Below, piece by piece: positions 25,505 through 33,722 of a DNA stretch of 64,000 nt. The position numbers were made by a program, and so were the translations under genes. Where the stretch lies: contig NZ_FOYN01000003.1 of assembly GCF_900111935.1 (NCBI RefSeq), positions 491,800 to 555,799 on the forward strand, written 5' to 3'. Within the stretch, counting starts at the first letter, position 1. Each line of letters opens with the position of its first letter. The notes below the pieces were generated by a model, which did not search any database, was not told where the DNA came from, and saw only the letters and a list, made by a program, of their open reading frames with translations. This DNA comes from Halorubrum sodomense. GTDB taxonomy: Archaea > Halobacteriota > Halobacteria > Halobacteriales > Haloferacaceae.

Positions 25505-25546
25505 ATGGAAAGAGACGGGACCGACGAACAGGACCGGTGCTCCTGA
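25505..25546 (+). CDS. Candidate leaderless mini-ORF before DUF7344 gene 2
   Basis: The 13-residue frame MERDGTDEQDRCS stops 2 nt before the main ATG. Its ATG has the leaderless spacing from CATAACTA. Like the mini-ORF of the first DUF7344 gene it is rich in Asp, Thr and Gln. Confidence 0.35.
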   Translation: MERDGTDEQDRCS

Positions 25547-25548
25547 CG

Positions 25549-26103
25549 ATGAGTTCCGCTGACACCGAGCCGTTGACGCCCGACGGTGTCTTCGAGCTAC
25601 TGAGCAACCACCGGCGCCGAATGGTGTTGTACTACCTCCGGACGAAGGGCGGATCGGTCGACGTCCAGGAGCTCGCCACGGAGATAGCGGCGATGGAAAA
25701 CGATGTCTCGGCCGACGAACTGACCAGCCAGCAGCGGAAGCGCGTCTACGTGTCCCTGTATCAGACCCATCTCCCGAAGATGGCGGAGATGAACACCATC
25801 GAGTACGACAAAGACAGCGGGACCGTTCGGCTCGCAGACCGGGCGGACGACATCGACGAGTACCTCACGACGGACGACCAACCGACGTACCCGTGGCGAT
25901 TCCACTACTTCCTCCTCACGGTCGGCGGGGCGACGGCGCTGTCGCTCACGGTGCTGAGTGTTCCCGGCTTCGGCGCCGTCCCCCTGCCGGTGGTAGGCGC
26001 AGCCGTACTCCTCGTGTTCACCCTCTCGGTCGCGTGGCAGTACTGGCAGGCGCAGAACCGCACGGAGCCGGTTCCCGTCGAACTGCGTCAGTACGACCAG
26101 TAA
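25549..26103 (+). CDS. DUF7344 winged-helix membrane protein 2
   Basis: Protein of 184 residues and paralogue of the preceding gene. The winged helix spans about 12-110: GVFELLSNHRRRMVLYYLRT, VDVQELATEIAAMEND, QQRKRVYVSLYQTHLPKMAEM. Two membrane helices (about 122-165, FLLTVGGATALSLTVLS and LPVVGAAVLLVFTLSVAW) and a short polar tail follow. Order and spacing suggest tandem duplication with separate promoters. ATG 25549 is chosen over the upstream GTG at 25537 because it matches the family start. Likely a membrane-bound regulator. Confidence 0.85.
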   Translation: MSSADTEPLTPDGVFELLSNHRRRMVLYYLRTKGGSVDVQELATEIAAMENDVSADELTSQQRKRVYVSLYQTHLPKMAEMNTIEYDKDSGTVRLADRADDIDEYLTTDDQPTYPWRFHYFLLTVGGATALSLTVLSVPGFGAVPLPVVGAAVLLVFTLSVAWQYWQAQNRTEPVPVELRQYDQ

Positions 26104-26299
26104 GCGGTCGTTCTCGGCGTCTCGTGTGCGGTCGTTCTCGGCGTCGGAAAGCCGCACGCGCCCGCTCCCGCTCGCGACGCCGGTAACTTTCAGCTCGCGT
26201 ACATGTAAGAGTAACACACGAACGGCGCGGTTCGAGTAAGCACGAGGGGGGCAGAATATGTACTTTATTATTAATTATCTGGGGTGTGAACGCGTATCC

Positions 26300-26563
26300 A
26301 TGAGTAGTGCTCACGAGGAAATCTGTGTGACCGTGAGCGAGACCGTCTCCGAGGCGCGCGACGAACCCGTCGACGCGCTCCCGCCGCTCTCGGACGCGAT
26401 CGACACCGACGGGCTCGACGCGATAGTGACGGGAGATTCCTCACACGACGTAACGGTCGCGTTCTCGTACGCCGGGATGGCCGTGTTCGTCTACGCCGAC
26501 TCCACCGTCTACGTTCGTCCGGAACGCCCCCGCGAGGACAGTGTACCGGGCGCACACGTGTGA
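26300..26563 (+). CDS. HalOD1 output-domain protein
   Basis: An 87-residue protein that is essentially one halobacterial output domain 1 (HalOD1). The pattern is LPPLSDAIDTDGLDAIVTG in the middle, then VTVAFSYAGMAVFVYADSTVYV. The ATG at 26300 lies about 33 nt behind a T/A-rich TATA region (TTATTATTAAT). HalOD1 domains are found at the ends of halophile signalling proteins and as stand-alone small proteins. Their molecular partner is unknown. Confidence 0.82.
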   Translation: MSSAHEEICVTVSETVSEARDEPVDALPPLSDAIDTDGLDAIVTGDSSHDVTVAFSYAGMAVFVYADSTVYVRPERPREDSVPGAHV

Positions 26564-26705
26564 GCCCAGTGAACACGCTACCGCTGTGACTACGACGAAA
26601 TCACGCAGACGTGTCCACTCCGAAACGCGTGGAACACACCGACGTGTCGGCTACTAAAGCGGTCGACGCCTACGAGAGGGACGAACGGTCGACCACGAGA
26701 GCGTC

Positions 26706-26855
26706 GTGGGGGTCGTCGCGGCCCTCGTAAGCGACGGTCCGACCTCGTTCGGCCCGCTGTACGCCCGAATCGACCCAGACGCGCCGGAGGCCACCCTCCG
26801 GTCGGACGGGAGCGAGCGAGGCCTCCTCGAACAGGGTGCGGCACGGTCTCAATAA
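26706..26855 (+). pseudogene. HalOD1 remnant
   Basis: A frame reading VVGVVAALVSDGPTSFGPLY and then ARIDPDAPEATLRSDGS matches the first half of HalOD1 (compare LALPQLYGAIDSDALDTLFRS in the next gene), then loses the strand-rich second half and stops at 26855. An in-frame TAA at 26655 and the lack of a good ATG suggest a decayed copy. The rest of the 427-bp gap around it shows nothing else convincing. Confidence 0.5.
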
Positions 26856-26990
26856 CCGTGCGCAGAGGTGCGATCGCATCGTCCCGGTCGCCGGGCCGTC
26901 CCGGAAAAACGTCGAAAACGTCGCTGTTCGGCCTTTACCGTTGTAATCCACAAGAGTTAGTAGTGCCTTCGTCCTATCGATAGTAACTGA

Positions 26991-27302
26991 ATGAAGGAAG
27001 CGAATCAAAATATTTCCAATCACGTAGCTAAGGAGACCCCGGAGGTCCGGGCGACGTACGACTGGGACTCAACGCCGCCGAGCACCGGCGTGGTCGAAGT
27101 GGTATCAAGCGCGACAGGCCGCGAGCCGCTGGCGCTTCCGCAGCTCTACGGCGCCATCGACTCGGACGCACTGGACACGCTGTTTCGTTCGAGCACCGTC
27201 GAGACGTCTCTCACCTTCGCGTTCGCCGACTGCGAGGTAACCGTCACGGGCGACGGTGAGGTCGTCGCGAAGCTGGATTCCGATCTCGACTCGGGCCGGT
27301 AG
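26991..27302 (+). CDS. HalOD1 output-domain protein
   Basis: A 103-residue protein. A short N-terminal part (VRATYDWDSTPPSTGVVEVV) leads into HalOD1: EPLALPQLYGAIDSDALDTL, then TVETSLTFAFADCEVTVTGDG. No membrane segment. It stands alone between two short intergenic stretches and is the best-conserved of the HalOD1 copies in this island. Confidence 0.85.
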   Translation: MKEANQNISNHVAKETPEVRATYDWDSTPPSTGVVEVVSSATGREPLALPQLYGAIDSDALDTLFRSSTVETSLTFAFADCEVTVTGDGEVVAKLDSDLDSGR

Positions 27303-27432
27303 CTCCGCGATTTCGCAGAGCGCCGTCGCCCCGCCGGGGCGAGTTCGACAAGCGCGTCGGACGCGGTGCGTCCGTCTCCGCACAGTCCGTTTCTGCTAGC
27401 GGCCGGTCCGGACCGCGGCCGCGTAGGTCGCT

Positions 27433-27444
27433 CATAACAATCCC
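27433..27444 (+). promoter_or_regulatory. TATA-like element CATAACAATCCC
   Basis: Starts 39 nt before ATG 27472 and is nearly identical to the element used in the glycan region. Confidence 0.5.
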
Positions 27445-27471
27445 GTTCGCTGCGGTGTCCCCTCATATCCG

Positions 27472-27648
27472 ATGGACACGGACTCACCGACCCCGCGATA
27501 CGAGGCGTACGAGGCGGCCGTCGTCAGCGACCACGGGGGGTCGACCGAATGTACGATATTCCCGAGGGACGCCGACGACGACCGCCGAACGACCGCGTGG
27601 ATCACCGCCCGCGAGGAGGCCTACTGCTCGGCGGCCTCAATGCGGTGA
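27472..27648 (+). CDS. Small DUF7511-like protein
   Basis: A 58-residue protein: after an N-terminal SPTPRYEAYEAAVVSDHGG comes STECTIFPRDADDDRRTTAW and ITAREEAYCSAASMR. The pattern xxVxxxxGxxECTIxPxDAxxxxRTTxWI is that of small haloarchaeal proteins I recall as DUF7511, usually found near regulators or HalOD1 genes. It has its own CATAACAAT-type promoter. The function is unknown. Confidence 0.65.
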   Translation: MDTDSPTPRYEAYEAAVVSDHGGSTECTIFPRDADDDRRTTAWITAREEAYCSAASMR

Positions 27649-27905
27649 CCACGTGCTCGGGACCTCGCGCCGACCGCTTCGCCCCCGTCTCGCCTTCCGA
27701 AGCCACTTTTCCTTACAACGTCCGAAGGAGCCGACCGCCGATCGGACCGGACACAGAACACGGGTTCGACCGAAGGGCGGCTGAGCCGGCCTTTCGTCCG
27801 CTTCAACAGGTGTATCCGGGGCACGCCCGGGATCGGGTCGAGTAATATCCGATTACCGTCGGGAACGACCTAATTACTCAAGTTACCCGAGCTTAACGGC
27901 CGTGT

Positions 27906-28010
27906 ATGGAAAGTTCCATCACAGAGGCCGACAAGCAGCGAATCGAGACGTTCGTGTCGACCCCGAAGTACAAACGCGATCCCGAGATGCTCGTCCCCGA
28001 CGACGAGTAA
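27906..28010 (+). CDS. Tiny acidic protein of 34 residues
   Basis: A short frame with MESSITEADKQRIETFVSTP at the start and KYKRDPEMLVPDDE at the end. The amphipathic character, clean ATG and short spacing to an AT-rich upstream stretch look like a real gene rather than noise. No family name is offered. Confidence 0.5.
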   Translation: MESSITEADKQRIETFVSTPKYKRDPEMLVPDDE

Positions 28011-28040
28011 CGTCGTCGTTCGGCAGTCGTCGAACGGCGT

Positions 28041-28277
28041 TCAGCGGGCCTCTCGGACCGTTTCGCCGTCGACGAGGATCCGTCCGGTCCCCGTGACCTC
28101 GACGACGTGGTCCGGCGTCTCGAACTGGAGGCGCCACGAGTCGCTGTCGTGGCTCGCGAGGTTGCGGACCGCGTCGGTGGAGACGTGATTCTCCAGGGAG
28201 ACGTCGAGCTCCTCCGGGTCCACCGATTTGACGTCAGCGAGGGCTCTCGCTATCTTTTCGGTGAGGTCAGCTGTCAC
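28041..28277 (-). CDS. HalOD1-like protein
   Basis: A 78-residue protein: an N-terminal helix (TADLTEKIARALADVKSVDP) and then the output-domain pattern VSTDAVRNLASHDSDSWRLQ, FETPDHVVEVTGTGRILVDG. The start is GTG 28277, with a TATA-like ACTTTTGATTA about 31 nt upstream. It is the third intact HalOD1-type gene of the island and the only one on the minus strand. Confidence 0.72.
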   Translation of the reverse strand: MTADLTEKIARALADVKSVDPEELDVSLENHVSTDAVRNLASHDSDSWRLQFETPDHVVEVTGTGRILVDGETVREAR

Positions 28278-28604
28278 GTTCGATCATTTCAATGTTCATA
28301 ATCAAAAGTTTGTCCATCTTTCGCGTCGTCGATCGCACGCGGCGAGTCGGAACGAAATAGTGACTCGATTAATCAGAAATCTAATTTCCGTGACCACGTC
28401 GACAGTTGAGTCCCGTTCCCGGCGAGAGGCGCGGGAACATGTGACAGTCGTTTCGACGCCGCCCTCGGTCTCGTCGCGGCCGGACCGCGACCGGGCCGAG
28501 GACGCGATCCGGTATCGATCGGATCGACGCGTCGAGGCGGTGTCGGACGCGCCCCCCGCGGAGGACGCCGGATCGCCCCCGAAACGCAGCGCAGGGGTCG
28601 GCGG
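28278..28604. other. Intergenic region, no gene seen
   Basis: AT-richer near 28280-28400 (promoter of the HalOD1 gene), then GC-rich. I looked for the missing C-terminal half of the TrmB-like gene here in all minus frames and did not find it. Confidence 0.5.
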
Positions 28605-29156
28605 TCAGTCCGCGTCCTCGCTCTCTAACCGCCGGTTGATCGAGACGCCGCGCGCCGCGGCATCGCTCAGCCCGTCGATCAGTTCGTCGTTGAGGAGGTC
28701 CTCGACGGTCATGTAGACGATCTCCTCGTCCACGTCCGCGAAGAACTCGAGGGTCCGCTCCGAGACGGCCCGCTGTCCGTCGACCGTCCAGACGCCCCGT
28801 TGTTCGGTTCCTCGGTCGGCGGGTTCGAGCTCGCTCAGCGCGGTCCGGAGGACGTCGACCCGGTGTCGGAGCTCGTGTTCGAGCGTCCGACTCGTGGTCT
28901 CGGCCGAGATCGCACGAAACCGTTTCGGCGACGATTGAAGGACATCGACGAGTCCCCTGTCGCGGAGCTCGTCTATCGCGTCGTACACTCGCGTCCGCGG
29001 GACCGCCGACACGCGACTCACGTCTCTGGCCGTTCCCGACTCCAGTGCGGAGAGCGCGACGAACGTCCGCGCGGCGTACTCCGTCAGACCGAACTCCGTG
29101 AGCTGCTCGACGGCTGTGGACCGCGGGTCTGCGATTGGCTCGTCGGTCATGGACAT
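28605..29156 (-). CDS. TrmB-like regulator, C-terminally short
   Basis: Protein of 183 residues. The N-terminal winged helix is clear: AVEQLTEFGLTEYAARTFVAL, DVSRVSAVPRTRVYDAIDEL, RGLVDVLQSSPKRFRAIS. A helical coiled linker follows, then the start of the effector domain (EEIVYMTVEDLLNDELIDGL) which ends abruptly after about 40 residues. Relatives, including the gene at 30778, run about 265 residues, so roughly 80 effector residues are missing. It may still bind DNA. The start is ATG 29156 or 29150. Confidence 0.8.
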   Translation of the reverse strand: MSMTDEPIADPRSTAVEQLTEFGLTEYAARTFVALSALESGTARDVSRVSAVPRTRVYDAIDELRDRGLVDVLQSSPKRFRAISAETTSRTLEHELRHRVDVLRTALSELEPADRGTEQRGVWTVDGQRAVSERTLEFFADVDEEIVYMTVEDLLNDELIDGLSDAAARGVSINRRLESEDAD

Positions 29157-29320
29157 TGGTGAGTTCCGAACGGCCGGCCACCTCGAAACGAGGTGACCGC
29201 ACCGGGCACGCAGCAGTTCGCGTGGTTGGGACACTCGAGTTAGCTGCGTGCGAGTACAGCAGCGGTTCCCAGACAGTTATTCTTTCTGTGATTAACTGAG
29301 TCACCAGAAGTGAGGCGAGA

Positions 29321-29368
29321 ATGCCCCTTCCTCAAGGAGCGACCAACGGGAGCGAGTAGGGAGGGGAT
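29321..29368 (+). ncRNA. Orphan omegaRNA-like stem-loop upstream of tnpB
   Basis: Outer stem CCCCTTCCT (29324-29332) pairs with AGGGAGGGG (29358-29366, one G-U pair). The loop contains TCAAGGAGC and GCGAGT. This is the same design as the stem-loop at the tnpB 3' end (CCCCACCCTCAACGAAGC... GAGTAGGGTGGGG). It may be a left-over 3' end from another IS1341-type element. Confidence 0.5.
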
Positions 29369-29427
29369 GAATCGCCGCACACCAGTACAAACCATTAACA
29401 CAACATATCGATAATCAATAGACAGCG

Positions 29428-30678
29428 ATGGAATACAGTCACCGCTACCATGCCTACCCGACACAACAGGTAGCGGCTGAACTAGACTACCATATCGACA
29501 TTCATCGCCAAGCGTACAACTACACCCTGTACGAGTACGAGAACGTGGACGCCGACGACATCGGCTCTGCGTACAAGCACCACTCCCGACTCCCCGACTG
29601 GAAAGATGAGTTCCCCGTTTTCTCGGAAGTCAACTCGAAGGCTCTACAACGAACCGTCACTCGGTTCTACCAGAATCTCACTGGACTCTCCGAGCAGAAG
29701 CAAAACGGACGCAAGGTCGGGAAGCTCAACTGGAAGTCTCCGAGAGAGTTCCAGAGTATGACGTATTCGCAGTCTGGCTTCGAACTCAAAAACACGAGTG
29801 GCAGACGCGCGACGCTCTAGCTCTCCAAAATCGGAGATATCAAACTCCGCTACCACCGCGAGATCCCTGACGAAGCAGCTATCAAAGAAGTCACAGTGAA
29901 AAAAGAGACGACCGGTGACTGGTTCATCTCTTTCGGGCTGGAAACCGACGAGGGTGACCTGCCTGAGAAACCCGACGTGGACTCGCTCAACGCGGACAAT
30001 AGCGTCGGCGTTGACCTCGGCATCCTCAACTATATCCACACGTCGGACGGGACGACTGTGGACTGGATCGACCTCGAAGACGAATACGAGCGTCTGTACC
30101 GTGAACAACGCAAACTCTCACGGAAAGAACACGGGTCAAACAACTACGAAAACCAGCGCCAAGCGGTTGCGAAGGTCAAACGCCACATCCGTCAGAAGGT
30201 GCTGGACTACCAGCACAAGCTCACGATATGGCTCGTCACAGAGTACGATGCGGTGTTCGTGGAAGACCTGAACGTCGCTGAGATGCTTCAAGGCGATGGG
30301 AACGCGCGGAACAAGCAGGCTGCGGCGTGGCGACAGTTCATCACTCTTCTGGAATACAAAGGTGAGCTGTACGGGACACACGTCGTACAAGTCGAAGCAG
30401 CGGGAACGACGAAAGAGTGTGCGACGTGTGGTGTGGAGACAGCGAAACCCATCTGGGTCAGAGAGCACTCGTGTCCGAGTTGTGGGTTTGAGTGTAACCG
30501 TGACGCGAACGCGGCGATGAACATCTTACAGAGAGGCTTTGCTGAACTAGGGCTGGGATGGCCCGAATCAACGCCTGTGGAGACTGTGCTCCCTACGGAC
30601 ACCACTCGCGTGTCTGCAAAGCGCGTCGTCGAAACAGGACGCCCCACCCTCAACGAAGCCACGCCTGTGGCTGAGTAG
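29428..30678 (+). pseudogene. tnpB: IS1341-type transposon endonuclease TnpB, amber-interrupted
   Basis: RNA-guided nuclease of IS200/IS605-family elements, with 416 codons. The frame is intact except for TAG at 29818-29820 (codon 131), between ELKNTSGRRATL and LSKIGDIKLRYHREIP. RuvC catalytic residues are present: Asp in VGVDLGILNY, Glu in VFVEDLNVAEML, Asp in NRDANAAMNIL. The zinc-finger CATCG...CPSCG is whole. Base use is poorer in GC than the neighbours, typical of a mobile gene. One nonsense change implies recent loss; read-through or a restart downstream cannot be excluded. No tnpA lies nearby. Confidence 0.88.
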
Positions 30679-30694
30679 GGTGGGGTAGTTCACC
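30642..30694 (+). ncRNA. Probable omegaRNA/sotRNA core at tnpB 3' end
   Basis: A perfect 9-bp stem, CCCCACCCT (30642-30650) with AGGGTGGGG (30677-30685), encloses an inner stem AGCCAC (30657-30662) with GTGGCT (30667-30672). A GGTG...CACC hairpin follows. The structure overlaps the last codons and the stop of tnpB, as known for guide RNAs of IS605-type TnpB and the sense-overlapping RNAs of halophile elements. Confidence 0.65.
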
Positions 30695-30777
30695 GTCACC
30701 TCAAAAGTAACAATACCTATCTGTCCTGAGGGAGAATCCACAGGCGAATTCCGGGGGGACCCGGAAGGTTGGGACAC

Positions 30778-31578
30778 ATGAACACATCAAACAACGGGGA
30801 GGAAGCGATTGACATCCTCCAGCAACTCGGATTAAAAGAGTACGAGGCCCGATGCTTCGTCGGATTAGCTCGGCTTGACACCGGCACGGCGAAGAAGCTC
30901 AGCGAGATCACGGAGGTCCCTCGGACCCGGGTGTACGACGCGATACGGGTTCTGGAGGCGCAGGGGCTGGTCGAAGTCCAACACTCGAGCCCGCAGCGGT
31001 TCCGGGCGGTTCCGCTGGACGAGGCGACCGAGACGCTTCGCGACCAGTACGAGGAGCGCGTGGGGCGGCTCCAGAGCGCACTCGACGCCGTCGACATCGT
31101 GGGCGACGACGAGGAGTCCCCGACACAGGAGATCTGGGCCATGTCCGGTCGGGACGCGATCGAGAACAGGACGAACCGGCTCATCGGCGCGGCGAAAGAA
31201 GAGGTCGTCCTCGTCGTCGCCGACGAGACGCTCCTCACCGACGATCTCACCGAGACGCTCAACGGCGTCGACGACGACATCGACCTGGTCATCGGAGCCC
31301 TCTCTGAGCCGCTTCGAGAAGAGTTAGAATCGGCCGTTCCGCGCGCAACGACCTTCGTTTCCGGGCTTGAGTGGTTACAGGATCGAGACGTGCCGGCAGA
31401 CGAGACGGGGATCGGGCGGCTCCTCTTGATCGACCGCTCGACGATCCTCGTGAGTTCGATCATCCCCGACAACAAAGCGGAACAGGCGATCTTCGGCGAG
31501 GGGTTCGGGAACGGTCTCGTCGTGATCGCCCGGCGACTCATGGCTCAGGGGCTGATCCCCGCTCGCGACCCGCAGTAG
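30778..31578 (+). CDS. TrmB-family transcriptional regulator
   Basis: Full-length regulator of 266 residues. The winged helix (about 8-80) reads DILQQLGLKEYEARCFVGLA, LSEITEVPRTRVYDAIRVLE, VEVQHSSPQRFRAVPL. A coiled linker follows, and then a TrmB effector domain (about 115-260) with ENRTNRLIGAAKEEVVLVVAD and GRLLLIDRSTILVSSIIPD. ATG 30778 is preferred to the in-frame TTG at 30769. It resembles the shortened paralogue at 28605, and the IS element lies between them. The ligand is unknown; relatives control sugar and metabolic genes. Confidence 0.9.
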   Translation: MNTSNNGEEAIDILQQLGLKEYEARCFVGLARLDTGTAKKLSEITEVPRTRVYDAIRVLEAQGLVEVQHSSPQRFRAVPLDEATETLRDQYEERVGRLQSALDAVDIVGDDEESPTQEIWAMSGRDAIENRTNRLIGAAKEEVVLVVADETLLTDDLTETLNGVDDDIDLVIGALSEPLREELESAVPRATTFVSGLEWLQDRDVPADETGIGRLLLIDRSTILVSSIIPDNKAEQAIFGEGFGNGLVVIARRLMAQGLIPARDPQ

Positions 31579-31771
31579 CGGTCTGACCCGCCGACGGTGT
31601 GGCGTCCGCGTCGCGAGGGGACTGTGTCACCGAAAATGGCCGACAGCGACTGTACACGGACGACGTCCGGCCTCCGACGCGAACGCCGACGACGGGCCGA
31701 ACCCGTTCGTCCCGCCGAGCAACCCTCGCCCCGACGCGGCGGTTTAAGAGTCCCGAGCGACAGGGGCGAGT

Positions 31772-33562
31772 ATGAGCGAACAGCAGCCGCGATCCGACGA
31801 CGACGAGCGTCGTCGGCGACGGGAGGACTCGGACCGATTCGCCGGCGAGAAAGACGGAGACCTGCGGAGCCGAGACGTGACCGAGGGACCGGACAAGGCG
31901 CCACACCGGGCGATGTTCCGCGCGATGGGGTTCGACGACGAGGACCTCTCCTCCCCCATCGTCGGCGTGCCGAACCCGGCCGCCGACATCACGCCGTGTA
32001 ACGTCCACCTCGACGACGTGGCGGACGCCGCGCTCGACGGCATCGACGCCGCGGGCGGGATGCCGATCGAGTTCGGAACGATCACCATCTCCGACGCCAT
32101 CTCGATGGGGACCGAGGGGATGAAGGCGAGCCTGATCTCGCGAGAAGTGATCGCGGACTCCGTCGAGCTCGTCTCCTTCGGCGAGCGCATGGACGCGCTC
32201 GTGACGGTCGCCGGCTGCGACAAGAACCTCCCAGGCATGATGATGGCCGCGATCCGGACGGACCTGCCGAGCGTCTTCCTCTACGGCGGATCGATCATGC
32301 CCGGGCAGCACGACGGCCGCGACGTGACGATCGTCCAGGTGTTCGAGGGCGTCGGCACCTACGCGCAGGGCGACATGGACGCCGAGGAGCTCGACGATCT
32401 GGAGCGTAACGCCTGCCCGGGCGCGGGCTCGTGCGGCGGGATGTTCACCGCGAACACGATGGCGTCGCTCTCGGAGGCGCTCGGGCTGGCGCCGCTCGGC
32501 TCGGCCTCGCCGCCCGCCGAGGACGAGGCGCGCTACGCGGTCGCCGAGCGGGCGGGCGAGCTCGCGATGGACTGCATCGAGAACGACCGTCGGCCCTCCG
32601 ACATCCTCTCGCGAGAGTCGTTCGAGAACGCGATCGCGGCCCAGACCGCGATGGGCGGCTCGACGAACGCGGTCCTCCACCTGCTCGCGCTCGCGGGCGA
32701 GGCCGACGTGGACCTCTCGATCGAGGACTTCGACGAGATCTCCGAGCGCACGCCGAAGATCGCGAACCTCCAGCCGGGCGGGAGCCGCGTGATGAACGAC
32801 CTCCACGAGGTCGGTGGCGTGCCGGTCGTCCTCCGCCGCCTGCTCGAGGCCGACCTGCTCCACGGCGACGCGATGACCGTGACCGGTCGGACGCTCGCCG
32901 AGGAGATCGCGGCGCTGGAGGAGCGCGGCGAGCTCCCGGACGACGACGAGATCGAGGCCGACTTCCTCTACAGCGTCGACGACCCGAAGGAGGCGGAGGG
33001 CGCGATCAAGATACTCGACGGCAACCTCGCGCCCGACGGCTCGGTGCTGAAGGTGACCGGCGACGACGAGTTCTACCACGAGGGGCCCGCGCGCGTGTTC
33101 GAGAACGAAGAGGACGCGATGGAGTACGTCCAGTCCGGCGGCATCGAGTCCGGCGACGTGATAGTCATCCGCAACGAGGGGCCTCGCGGCGGCCCCGGGA
33201 TGCGCGAGATGCTCGGCGTCACCGCCGCGGTCGTCGGCGCGGGCCACGAGGACGACGTGGCGCTGCTCACCGACGGCCGCTTCTCGGGCGGCACCCGCGG
33301 CCCGATGATCGGTCACGTCGCGCCCGAGGCCGCGGTCGGCGGCCCGATCGGGCTCATCGAGGACGGCGACCACGTCACCGTCGACATCCCCGAACGCGAC
33401 CTGACGGTGGACCTCTCCGAGGCGGAACTCGACGAGCGCCGCGAGGCGTGGGACGCGCCCGAACCCCCGTACGAGGGCGGTATCCTGGCGAAGTACGGCC
33501 GGGACTTCGCCTCCGCGGCGGACGGGGCAGTGACGAACCCGCGGCTCACGCGGGAGTTATAA
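31772..33562 (+). CDS. ilvD: Dihydroxy-acid dehydratase
   Basis: Branched-chain amino-acid enzyme that dehydrates 2,3-dihydroxy-isovalerate and -methylvalerate. Length is 596 residues; the first 35 are an acidic halophile extension. Iron-sulfur ligands are seen in [25 protein letters not shown] and the [20 protein letters not shown] block. The C-terminal lyase signature [19 protein letters not shown] is intact. A TTTAAGAG TATA element lies about 30 nt before the ATG. It stands alone, away from other ilv genes. Confidence 0.97.
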   Translation: MSEQQPRSDDDERRRRREDSDRFAGEKDGDLRSRDVTEGPDKAPHRAMFRAMGFDDEDLSSPIVGVPNPAADITPCNVHLDDVADAALDGIDAAGGMPIEFGTITISDAISMGTEGMKASLISREVIADSVELVSFGERMDALVTVAGCDKNLPGMMMAAIRTDLPSVFLYGGSIMPGQHDGRDVTIVQVFEGVGTYAQGDMDAEELDDLERNACPGAGSCGGMFTANTMASLSEALGLAPLGSASPPAEDEARYAVAERAGELAMDCIENDRRPSDILSRESFENAIAAQTAMGGSTNAVLHLLALAGEADVDLSIEDFDEISERTPKIANLQPGGSRVMNDLHEVGGVPVVLRRLLEADLLHGDAMTVTGRTLAEEIAALEERGELPDDDEIEADFLYSVDDPKEAEGAIKILDGNLAPDGSVLKVTGDDEFYHEGPARVFENEEDAMEYVQSGGIESGDVIVIRNEGPRGGPGMREMLGVTAAVVGAGHEDDVALLTDGRFSGGTRGPMIGHVAPEAAVGGPIGLIEDGDHVTVDIPERDLTVDLSEAELDERREAWDAPEPPYEGGILAKYGRDFASAADGAVTNPRLTREL

Positions 33563-33722
33563 ACGGGACGGGCGGATACTCCGTGGATCTAAATACGCGG
33601 TGACGAGCTGGGGGGTGAGGCTGCGGTGCGGTTGCGGCCGGGTGGGACGCAAAGGGGTTCCGGAGGCGTTCGCCGCAGAAGATCGTTCGTTCGTCACTCG
33701 CCGCTGCCGACGTTCTCGACCG

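Larger units (their letters stand above)
29428..30704 (+). mobile_element. IS1341-type (tnpB-only) element
   Basis: Contains tnpB and its 3' structured RNA region. Exact ends cannot be fixed by eye; the element may begin between about 29300 and 29428 and end near the CACCTCAA at 30697-30704. It sits between two TrmB-type regulator genes. Confidence 0.65.

Noticed and set aside
31538-33373. A 611-codon minus-strand frame opposite ilvD
   Set aside because: ilvD is unmistakable on the plus strand; the antisense product has no family pattern.
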